NCBI GenBank assembly: GCA_002452515.1
Contig: DKEN01000012.1
Span: forward strand, 7,510-14,445
Direction of reading: 5' to 3'
Source of the DNA: Spartobacteria bacterium UBA6821
GTDB taxonomy: Bacteria > Verrucomicrobiota > Verrucomicrobiia > Chthoniobacterales > UBA6821
Length of the DNA stretch: 6,936 nt
Part shown: positions 1 through 5,534 of the stretch, piece after piece
Position numbering within the stretch: position 1 is the first letter of the stretch
Layout: the number at the start of each line of letters is the position of its first letter
Program-made: the position numbers and the translations under genes
Notes under the pieces: model-generated
What the model saw: only the letters and a program-made list of their open reading frames with translations
Told to the model about the DNA's origin: nothing
Databases searched by the model: none

Positions 1-1
1 T

Positions 2-535
2 ATGGATCTCTGGCTTCCACCTCATGACTTCCGGGTGCGTTCTCTTGGAAAGCTCGCTTACGGAATTGCTTCCACGCCACTCGGAAACTGCCTGGCGCTG
101 GCCAATGAAACCCACCTTCTCTCCCTGAGATTCGTGGAAAATCACCTTGAAGGACTGGCGAAACTGCGGGTGGATTGGCCCAAGGTGACGATGCTTCCCT
201 CGTCACACGCCGCTCACTTCATCACCCAAGCTTTTGCTTCGCCCGAAATGATTTCCGTCATGGCCATAGGAACTCCTTTTCAGCTCACCATTTGGGAATT
301 CCTTCGCTCGATTCCTTCAGGCTCCACCATGACTTATGCCGAAGTCGCCAGCGCCATTCGCCACCCTAGGGCAGCCAGGGCGGTGGGTCAGGCTGTCGGA
401 GCCAATGATATAGCTGTGGTGATTCCGTGCCATCGAGTGGTTTCAAAAGTGAAGCTCACCGGTTATCGATGGGGTCTTGAACGTAAACGACTTCTGCTTG
501 CCAGGGAACTCTCGGATCATTCGCTGTTGGGCTAA
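2..535 (+). CDS. Methylated-DNA--[protein]-cysteine S-methyltransferase domain (Ada/Ogt/MGMT family), 5' end possibly outside window
   Basis: A suicide DNA-repair protein that moves the alkyl group from O6-alkylguanine (and O4-alkylthymine) in DNA to its own cysteine. Numbering from the ATG at 2-4, the acceptor motif PCHRV has Cys143. Other family marks are GTPFQ around residues 90-94, the MTYAEVA helix, the RAARAVGQA recognition-helix segment, the Asn hinge before VIPCHRV, GYRWG, and the Glu of LLARE. Residues 1-80 resemble the small N-terminal domain of the family. The first residues, LPPHDFR, resemble the linker that precedes this domain in Ada-type proteins (E. coli Ada has AKQFR there), and the ATG sits one base from the window edge. 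The real protein may therefore be longer, for example with an AraC-type regulatory part, so no symbol is given. The loop between PCHRVV and GYRWG is six residues instead of the usual seven and lacks its glycine. Function of the domain is secure; full length is not. Confidence 0.9.
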   Translation: MDLWLPPHDFRVRSLGKLAYGIASTPLGNCLALANETHLLSLRFVENHLEGLAKLRVDWPKVTMLPSSHAAHFITQAFASPEMISVMAIGTPFQLTIWEFLRSIPSGSTMTYAEVASAIRHPRAARAVGQAVGANDIAVVIPCHRVVSKVKLTGYRWGLERKRLLLARELSDHSLLG

Positions 536-602
536 GGAACCCCTAAAAGCCGAGTCGGAAAAGGGATGCTGTAAAAAGTTGTCTTTAATTCTTTCACCTT
601 AC

Positions 603-637
603 GGGCTATTTATGGATAGTTCCCTCTTCATTCTTTT
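603..637 (+). terminator. Possible weak terminator after the methyltransferase gene
   Basis: GGGCTAT (603-609) can pair with ATAG (616-619) and CCC (622-624) around a six-base loop, leaving a two-base bulge. A T-rich but interrupted stretch follows (625-637). The stem is short and broken, so this is a weak candidate for a Rho-independent terminator. It could equally be chance or part of the leader of the Rrf2 gene. Confidence 0.22.
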
Positions 638-666
638 GAAATCATCTCCCGTCACCACTTAAAATC

Positions 667-1080
667 ATGTTTATTTACGGAAAGACAGCCGCCAACGCGA
701 TCTCTGTCATGAGTTATCTGGCAGCAGATCCTACCAAACGCTCCGGTTCTGGGGAAATCGCCGAATCCCGAGGGATCTCGCGAGCCTTGACCGCAAAACT
801 GCTCACCCAGCTTGCCTCCGCGGGACTGGTCAACGGGCAGCCGGGACCAGGTGGTGGTTACACGCTTGCAAAGCCAGCAGATAAAATCTGCCTGTTCGAT
901 ATCGTCTCTCTTTTTGAACAGACCTCCACCAATAGTAACTGCCCTTTCGGTGAACATTGGTGCGGCGTCGGCGACCCCTGTCCGCTGCATGACACCATCA
1001 CCGGAATGATCGCTTCCAATAAGTGCTTTATTGAAAAGACAACGTTGGCGGTTTTTTCAGCGCCTCCGGCAAAAAAATAG
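667..1080 (+). CDS. Rrf2-family transcriptional regulator with predicted Fe-S ligands
   Basis: A 137-residue DNA-binding protein of the Rrf2 family (IscR, NsrR, CymR, RsrR and relatives), a normal length for the family. The winged helix-turn-helix covers about residues 8-75. EIAESRGISRALTAKLL forms the HTH region, followed by the typical wing GPGGGYTLA (60-68) and the LFDIV start of the dimerisation helix. The sensor loop has Cys92, Cys99, Cys105 and His108, reading C-x6-C-x5-C-x2-H and ending in PCPLHD. Three spaced cysteines here hold a [2Fe-2S] or [4Fe-4S] cluster in IscR/NsrR-type members, so sensing of Fe-S status, iron, oxygen or nitric oxide is likely. Which of these, and the target genes, cannot be told: no isc/suf or NO-detoxification genes are adjacent. 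Such regulators often control their own gene. The ATG at 667 matches the family N-terminus, but no Shine-Dalgarno precedes it. It ends 11 bp from the convergent pseudouridine synthase gene. Confidence 0.93.
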   Translation: MFIYGKTAANAISVMSYLAADPTKRSGSGEIAESRGISRALTAKLLTQLASAGLVNGQPGPGGGYTLAKPADKICLFDIVSLFEQTSTNSNCPFGEHWCGVGDPCPLHDTITGMIASNKCFIEKTTLAVFSAPPAKK

Positions 1081-1091
1081 TCCGAAGCAAG

Positions 1092-1886
1092 CTAGATCTT
1101 ATCTGTATCTTTCAGAAAATTCCGCAGATCTTCGGGAAGTTCCGAGGTCCACTGGTGAGAGACCCCGTCCAGATTCAGGCTTAGCAGGCAGGAATGGAGC
1201 GCATGACGCGGGAGCCAGAGTCGCTCTTCCAGTTCAGCCGACCAGCCGGTGTTGATGAACTCCAGATAGCACTCCTCCCCAGCGGGAGGGTTGCCGTAGA
1301 TTTTATCGCCAACCACAGGATGGCCTGAGTGGGAAAGGTGAACCCGGATCTGATGGGTGCGGCCCGTTCTGGGCCAGCAACGCACCACGCTCAGTGGCCC
1401 GTGAAACTTGTGCATGAGTCGCTGCTCAATGCGAAAATCAGTGCGTGCCGTCACACCTCGTGGATGCACACCCCGCTTGAGCCAGATGCGGGAGTCCTGC
1501 ACTTCGCCAAGACGCAGGATGGGCTCCCTGACGCTCCACTGCTCCAGTTCCGGCCAGCCAGTGACGACAGCCAGATACTCCTTGCCAATTTCCCCTCTCT
1601 CCATGGCCATGGCACAGGCCCTCGCGGCACGGGGATGCTTGGCAACCAGAACGATCCCGCTCGTTTCACGATCCAGACGGTTGATGAGCGAGACCTGACC
1701 ACCACTGGCTATCTCATAGGCAAGAAGTTCCTTCAGATGATCCCAGAGGGTGACCGGGCCACCCGGCTTGCTCGGGTGGACAAGAAGGAATGGCGGCTTT
1801 TCAATGGCGAGAAGATCGGGCGTTTCTCCCAAAATGGTGAAGGGAATTTGTTCCAGCATCCGTAGTTCACCAGTTGTGAACGCCAT
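1092..1886 (-). CDS. RluA-family RNA pseudouridine synthase
   Basis: Isomerises selected uridines to pseudouridine in rRNA or tRNA. The catalytic motif of the RluA/RsuA family appears as INRLDRETSGIVLVAK (usual form H-RLD-x-x-TSG). The nucleophilic Asp is residue 72 from the chosen start, and Asn replaces the common His before RLD. The second family block is RTGRTHQIRVHL followed by GHPVVGDKIYG. There is no N-terminal S4 RNA-binding domain; the protein begins almost directly with the catalytic fold (ILGETPDLLAIEKP, then VHPS). It therefore resembles the short members (RluA, TruC, RluC-like without S4), and the target base cannot be assigned. The start is taken at ATG 1886-1884 because GGGAGGG lies three bases upstream. 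An in-frame GTG (1916) would add 10 residues without a well-placed ribosome site, and ATG 1859 is also possible. Total about 264 residues. Convergent with the Rrf2 gene, divergent from lpxC-fabZ. Confidence 0.9.
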   Translation of the reverse strand: MAFTTGELRMLEQIPFTILGETPDLLAIEKPPFLLVHPSKPGGPVTLWDHLKELLAYEIASGGQVSLINRLDRETSGIVLVAKHPRAARACAMAMERGEIGKEYLAVVTGWPELEQWSVREPILRLGEVQDSRIWLKRGVHPRGVTARTDFRIEQRLMHKFHGPLSVVRCWPRTGRTHQIRVHLSHSGHPVVGDKIYGNPPAGEECYLEFINTGWSAELEERLWLPRHALHSCLLSLNLDGVSHQWTSELPEDLRNFLKDTDKI

Positions 1887-1889
1887 CAG

Positions 1890-1896
1890 CCCTCCC
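1890..1896 (-). promoter_or_regulatory. Ribosome binding site that decides the start of the pseudouridine synthase gene
   Basis: On the minus strand GGGAGGG is followed by CTG and then the ATG at 1886-1884. This is the only convincing Shine-Dalgarno sequence in the window and is the reason for preferring this ATG over the upstream GTG at 1916. Confidence 0.6.
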
Positions 1897-2037
1897 GTCA
1901 AAGCCTCAACAGACACGATTTCATCAGCGTTTCCTTAAAGTTTGCTTCCCGCAGCACTACTTGAGTCAGTATGGTTGCACCCGTCCAATGCCGTGTCCGC
2001 CACTGCTCCCCCCAACCATCCGGACGATGAATGGGCA

Positions 2038-2088
2038 GATCATGTTGGAACATGGAGCTTTGGAAAAACCGATCATCGAAACATAGAG
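2038..2088. repeat. Two-copy imperfect repeat with a 14-bp palindrome before lpxC-fabZ
   Basis: GATCAT-GTTGG-AACATGGAG (2038-2057) recurs as GATCAT-CG-AAACATAGAG (2071-2088). The GATCAT blocks are offset by 33 bp and the AACAT blocks by 31 bp, about three helical turns. The first copy contains the perfect palindrome CATGTT-GG-AACATG (2041-2054). The whole element lies in the roughly 208-bp region between the divergent starts of the pseudouridine synthase and lpxC-fabZ genes, ending seven bases before the lpxC ATG. It is placed like a pair of operator half-sites, but no regulator can be named and chance is not excluded. No good -35/-10 pair was seen in the rest of this region (1917-2094). Confidence 0.35.
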
Positions 2089-2094
2089 AATTTC

Positions 2095-3399
2095 ATGGAA
2101 CATCAGCGCACCCTCGCCAAAAGCGTCAGTCTTACAGGCGGTGCCTTGCACAATGGCGGCAATGTCACCCTCACCCTCCATCCCGCTCCTGTTGGCCACG
2201 GCTACAAGTTTCGTCGGATCGATCTGCCGGATGAGCCGATTGTGGACGCGCTGGCCGACCATGTGAAGACTGTTGAGCGCGCAACCACGCTCGTTCAGGG
2301 AAACGCCAAGATTCAAACCGTCGAGCATATCCTTTCAGCACTCGCCGGCCTTGGTGTGGACAATGCCCTTATCGACATGGATGCCAACGAACCCCCGATC
2401 GGTGACGGCAGCGCCGCCCCCTATGTCGCGTTGATCCGAGAGGCAGGCATTGTGGATCAGGATGCAGGCCGAACACTTTTGGAAATCGATGAACCGATTC
2501 ACATCGAGACCCCCGGGGGATCCATCATGTCGATCTTCCCCCACAACGGACTGCGCATTTCCTGCACACAGGCCGGTTCCGACGGGCGATTCACCCAGTA
2601 TCTCTCACTCGAGATCACTCCCGAGGTTTATGCCCGCGACATCGCCCCGGCGCGTACCTTTGTCCACTACGAGGACGTGAAGGATCTCATGGAAAAGGGA
2701 CTCATCAAGGGAGGGAGTCTGGAAAACGCTCTGGTGATCCGCGGAGATTCCGTGCTGAGCAAGGAACCGCTGCGATTCACCGATGAATTCGTCCGTCACA
2801 AGATTCTCGATATCATCGGCGATCTGGCGCTGGCCGGGCGTCCCCTTCGCGGACACATCGTCGCCGTCAAACCGGGCCATGGTCCCAATACCGAACTGGC
2901 GCGCGCGATCGCAAAACGCTACCGCGATCTTGTGGCGACAGCCCCTCGCCCCTTCACCTCCTCGGCTCCCGTCATGGACATCAATGAGATCATGAGCGTG
3001 TTGCCGCATCGTTATCCCTTCCTGATGGTCGATCGGATGGTGGAGTTTGACGGAGAAACCAAAGCCGTCGGCGTCAAGAGCGTCTCAATCAATGAACCGT
3101 ATTTTCAGGGTCACTTCCCGGGACATCCCGTGATGCCGGGTGTCCTACAGGTCGAGGCAATGGCCCAGGTAGCCTCGATTGTCATGATGCGCAAAACCGA
3201 GAACTCGGGAAAAATCGGCTACTTTATGAGTGCCGATGAGGTGAAATTCCGCAAGCCCGTCTTCCCCGGTGACACCCTCTTCATCCATGTCGACATGATC
3301 AGCGCCAAACGACGCCTCGGCAAAGCCGCCTGCAAATGCCTCGTCAACGGTGAGGTCGTCAGCGAAGGCATCCTGCTCTTCGGTATCGTCGACAAATAA
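2095..3399 (+). CDS. lpxC-fabZ: Bifunctional UDP-3-O-acyl-N-acetylglucosamine deacetylase / 3-hydroxyacyl-ACP dehydratase (LpxC-FabZ fusion)
   Basis: A 434-residue cytoplasmic fusion enzyme. Residues 1-285 are LpxC, the zinc-dependent deacetylase that commits UDP-3-O-acyl-GlcNAc to lipid A. His78 (TVEHILSAL), His235 and Asp239 (RHKILDIIGDL) match the zinc ligands, Glu77 the catalytic base, and His262 in KPGHGPN the second catalytic histidine. After a Pro/Ser-rich linker (about 283-293), residues 294-434 are FabZ, which dehydrates 3-hydroxyacyl-ACP in fatty acid elongation. It contains LPHRYPFLMVDR, and the GHFPGHPVMPGVLQVEAMAQ block gives catalytic His340 and Glu354, fourteen apart as in E. 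coli FabZ. Both active sites look intact. The start at ATG 2095 fits the conserved opening (M-x-HQRTLAKSVSLTG); an in-frame TTG at 1942 would add 51 residues unlike LpxC. Such fusions are known in Bacteroidota and PVC bacteria. lpxA follows after six bases, so the pair is one operon, probably translationally coupled. lpxD, often upstream, is absent here. Confidence 0.97.
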   Translation: MEHQRTLAKSVSLTGGALHNGGNVTLTLHPAPVGHGYKFRRIDLPDEPIVDALADHVKTVERATTLVQGNAKIQTVEHILSALAGLGVDNALIDMDANEPPIGDGSAAPYVALIREAGIVDQDAGRTLLEIDEPIHIETPGGSIMSIFPHNGLRISCTQAGSDGRFTQYLSLEITPEVYARDIAPARTFVHYEDVKDLMEKGLIKGGSLENALVIRGDSVLSKEPLRFTDEFVRHKILDIIGDLALAGRPLRGHIVAVKPGHGPNTELARAIAKRYRDLVATAPRPFTSSAPVMDINEIMSVLPHRYPFLMVDRMVEFDGETKAVGVKSVSINEPYFQGHFPGHPVMPGVLQVEAMAQVASIVMMRKTENSGKIGYFMSADEVKFRKPVFPGDTLFIHVDMISAKRRLGKAACKCLVNGEVVSEGILLFGIVDK

Positions 3400-3405
3400 G
3401 CCACT

Positions 3406-4179
3406 ATGCCCGCGATTCATCCCACAGCCGTCGTTGATCCAACGGCCGTCATCGGTCCGTCGACAACAATCGGTCCCTATAGCGTCATCGGCGCAGGAGT
3501 GACTCTTGGAGAGGGATGCCGGGTGCACAATCATGTCTCCATTGCCGGCCCAACGCATATCGGCGATGGGAATGAATTTTATCCCTTCTGCTCGATCGGC
3601 CAGCGTTCCCAGGATTTGAAATACAAGGAGGAACCGACCTATCTGGAAATCGGCAATCACAATACCTTCCGGGAATTTGTGACGGTCAACCGAGGCACGG
3701 CTCCCGAATCGGTCACACGAATCGGCTGCCACGGCACCTTCCTCGCCTACGCCCATGTTGCCCATGACTGCACCGTTGGCAGCCATGTCATTTTCTCCAA
3801 CAACGGAACCCTCGCGGGACATGTAACCGTCGGGGATCATGCCGTGATTGGAGGTCTGAGTGGGGTCCACCAGTTCTGCCGCATCGGGGATCATGCGATC
3901 ATCGGGGGTTGCACGAAGATCGTCCAGGATGTCCCTCCCTTCCTCATCGCCGACGGGAATCCCGCCGAAGTACGCGGGGTCAACATGATCGGACTGGAAC
4001 GCCGGGGATTCAGCTCCGAATCCATCCGTGAACTCCGCGAGGCTTATAAAATCATCTACCGCAGCAACAAGAACACCGCGCAGGCGCTGGAACAGCTCCG
4101 CGAGGAGTTTCCAAAATCCGATACTGTCGGCGCTCTCGTCACCTTCATCACGTCGAGTGACCGGGGAATTGTCCGGTAG
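3406..4179 (+). CDS. lpxA: Acyl-[ACP]--UDP-N-acetylglucosamine O-acyltransferase (LpxA)
   Basis: First enzyme of lipid A synthesis: moves a 3-hydroxyacyl chain from ACP to the 3-OH of UDP-GlcNAc, acting as a cytoplasmic trimer. The 257 residues match the usual length. Residues 1 to about 185 are left-handed beta-helix hexapeptide repeats (for example HPTAVV, IGPSTT, IGPYSV, IGAGVT). The rest is the helical C-terminal domain (IGLERRGFSSESIRELREAYKII region). The catalytic block AYAHVAHDC supplies His117 and His120 (E. coli His122 and His125), and VHQF supplies His155. The position that acts as the acyl-length ruler in E. coli (Gly173) is Gly168 here, which suggests a long chain such as C14 rather than the C10 chosen by the Met of Pseudomonas; this is inference by alignment. 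No ribosome site is visible in the six-base gap after lpxC-fabZ, which supports reinitiation after the fusion's stop codon. A short dyad, ACCGG / CCGGT, overlaps the stop codon. Confidence 0.97.
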   Translation: MPAIHPTAVVDPTAVIGPSTTIGPYSVIGAGVTLGEGCRVHNHVSIAGPTHIGDGNEFYPFCSIGQRSQDLKYKEEPTYLEIGNHNTFREFVTVNRGTAPESVTRIGCHGTFLAYAHVAHDCTVGSHVIFSNNGTLAGHVTVGDHAVIGGLSGVHQFCRIGDHAIIGGCTKIVQDVPPFLIADGNPAEVRGVNMIGLERRGFSSESIRELREAYKIIYRSNKNTAQALEQLREEFPKSDTVGALVTFITSSDRGIVR

Positions 4180-4230
4180 GGAAAAGATCGGTTGCAGGCA
4201 GCCGGGTTTTTGGCTACCCATGAACCGTGA

Positions 4231-4249
4231 TAGTTAATCTCATTAACTA
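4231..4249. promoter_or_regulatory. Perfect 8+8 inverted repeat before the M29-like peptidase gene (candidate operator)
   Basis: TAGTTAAT-CTC-ATTAACTA is an uninterrupted dyad centred 41 bp before the ATG at 4281, in the 101-bp gap after lpxA. An AT-rich dyad at that distance suits a dimeric regulator's binding site. It has no T-run after it, so it is unlikely to be a terminator for lpxA. A weak -35-like TTGGCT (4210-4215) with GTTAAT inside the dyad as -10 (17-bp spacer) is conceivable but poor. Confidence 0.4.
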
Positions 4250-4280
4250 AACTTTCGGAACCCTCTCACCCCTCCCTGCC

Positions 4281-5444
4281 ATGCCCATCCCCATTGCCGA
4301 ACAGATCGCCGCTCGCAGCTTTCCCCCCTTCAGTTTGGAACGGCTGCTCACCGTTACTTTTGCCCCGAATGCTGGCCAACGGGTTGCCCTCCTGATTGAT
4401 CTGGCAGATCCCTCGGAAATCAAGGATTTCAACTTTTTGAAAATTCCAGCCCTCACGATCCAGCGGCATGCCATCGAATCGTTTTACAAACCTCTGCAGG
4501 AAGGGCTTCTTTCCAAGATGGGTCTCCGTGGTGGCGAAATTTTTGCCTATAAGCTGACAGGAGGCAGCAATCTCGATCTGCCCGACGAGGCATTTGATCC
4601 GACTGGGAAACAATTCTCACTCTCCAAGGATGTTTATCCCAATTATGACATCATTCTCTGCATCTCGACTTTCTCGGCCACGGCACCGTTGACAGCCTTC
4701 GCCAAGCAGTACGGATTTCGTGGAGCGACGCTTCACGGAGTCAACGAGATCATCCTCGGAAGCGGGCTTGCCGTGGATTACGATGAAGTCAGTGTCGAAG
4801 CGGAGAAACTCCGACTGGGCGTGACCAAGGCGGATTGGGTGGAAATCGATTTTGGATGCGAAGGTCGCGACTATACCCTCCGATTGCTACTCAACGGCCA
4901 GGAGGCACAGAAAAGCCATGGGCTTTGTCGTGGTGAGGAACCCGACGTGGCCAACCTTCCCGCTGGTGAAGTCTATTTTGTTCCCGAGGGAGCCGAGGGA
5001 GCTTTTCCCCATAAGTATGTAGATGGAACTCTCGGCGTGATGAGCGTTTCCGGGGGCCGCATTGTGACGGCCACCCTCCTTAAGGGAAACCCCGAAACTA
5101 TCGCCACTCATAATGAGAAGCTCGCCTCCGATCCTGTGACCGGTGAACTTGGGGAATTGGGTCTTGGCACCCAGCTTCTTCCTTTCAGCGGACGCGACAT
5201 TCAGGATGAAAAGGTACGGGGCACCGTCCATGTTGCCACGGGTCGCAGCGACCATCTTGGCGGCCATCTTGTCCCGGCGATGTTCGCTGAAAAGTCAAAT
5301 GCCACCCACGATGACATCCTCTTTGCCCCGCACAAGACACCCGAGATCATCGTCAGGCAGGTTCGGATGAAACGGGGCACTCAAGAAGAAATCCTGATTG
5401 AGAACTACGAGCCCTCAGCTTATCTCAATAGTTTGGTGGCGTAA
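4281..5444 (+). CDS. Divergent M29-family (AmpT/AmpS-like) metallo-aminopeptidase, putative
   Basis: A 387-residue protein whose C-terminal half follows the M29 aminopeptidases such as Thermus AmpT. In order it has NLPAGEVYFVP with Glu230, LGELGLG with Glu292, DEKVRGTVHVATGR with His317, and NATHDDILF with His343 and Asp345. These correspond to the two-metal ligands Glu250, Glu316, His345, His378 and Asp380 of AmpT, recalled from the family and aligned by eye. The tyrosine normally seven residues after the metal histidine (AmpT Tyr352) is Asp324 here, so catalysis may differ. The N-terminal half (1 to about 200) is divergent and was not matched to a motif. No signal peptide or membrane segment is seen, so it is probably cytoplasmic and would trim N-terminal residues from peptides. 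The ATG at 4281 has no Shine-Dalgarno. It follows lpxA on the same strand at 101 bp, but the dyad between suggests its own control. No functional link to lipid A is evident. Confidence 0.65.
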   Translation: MPIPIAEQIAARSFPPFSLERLLTVTFAPNAGQRVALLIDLADPSEIKDFNFLKIPALTIQRHAIESFYKPLQEGLLSKMGLRGGEIFAYKLTGGSNLDLPDEAFDPTGKQFSLSKDVYPNYDIILCISTFSATAPLTAFAKQYGFRGATLHGVNEIILGSGLAVDYDEVSVEAEKLRLGVTKADWVEIDFGCEGRDYTLRLLLNGQEAQKSHGLCRGEEPDVANLPAGEVYFVPEGAEGAFPHKYVDGTLGVMSVSGGRIVTATLLKGNPETIATHNEKLASDPVTGELGELGLGTQLLPFSGRDIQDEKVRGTVHVATGRSDHLGGHLVPAMFAEKSNATHDDILFAPHKTPEIIVRQVRMKRGTQEEILIENYEPSAYLNSLVA

Positions 5445-5512
5445 CCCCTCATCATGGGTTAAGGGAGAATCTGTGGCAGATTTATTCCAAAACACACCCT
5501 CTCATTTTGGAA
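5442..5512 (+). repeat. Three consecutive inverted repeats between the peptidase and protease genes
   Basis: First dyad: TAACCC-8-GGGTTA (5442-5461), which begins with the peptidase stop codon. Second: AATCTG-TGG-CAGATT (5468-5482). Third: TTCCAAAA-12-TTTTGGAA (5485-5512). All arms are perfect, and together they fill most of the 90-bp gap. No T-run follows any of them, so a standard Rho-independent terminator is not supported. They could protect the 3' end of the upstream mRNA, or form the structured leader or operator of the downstream gene. Confidence 0.45.
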
Positions 5513-5534
5513 GTTCCCAGGATCCCAGACTTGC

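Noticed and set aside
1062..1080. GCC-TCC-GGC stem followed by seven A at the end of the Rrf2 gene
   Set aside because: On the plus strand the stem is followed by A rather than T. On the minus strand the T-run comes before the stem, so it cannot be a standard terminator; it is also coding sequence.
1329..1865. A 178-codon open frame on the plus strand opposite the pseudouridine synthase gene
   Set aside because: The minus strand here carries the conserved RLD and HQIRVHL motifs; the plus-strand translation has no domain and no ribosome site.
2059..2087. TTTGGA / CATAGA with a 17-bp spacer as a promoter for lpxC
   Set aside because: Only three of six bases match in each box, and it would put the transcription start at the ATG itself.
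1942..2094. N-terminal extension of LpxC-FabZ from the TTG at 1942
   Set aside because: The extra 51 residues do not resemble any LpxC, while M-x-HQRTLAK at 2095 is the normal family start.
4197..4218. GGCAGCC / GGCTACC hairpin after lpxA as a terminator
   Set aside because: One mismatch in a seven-base stem, and no T-run after it; the T-run lies in the loop.
3145..4221. A 358-codon open frame on the minus strand opposite fabZ and lpxA
   Set aside because: It is antisense to two genes with full family motifs. Its translation is rich in Asp, Gly and Ala without any recognisable domain, as expected for the opposite strand of GC-rich coding DNA.
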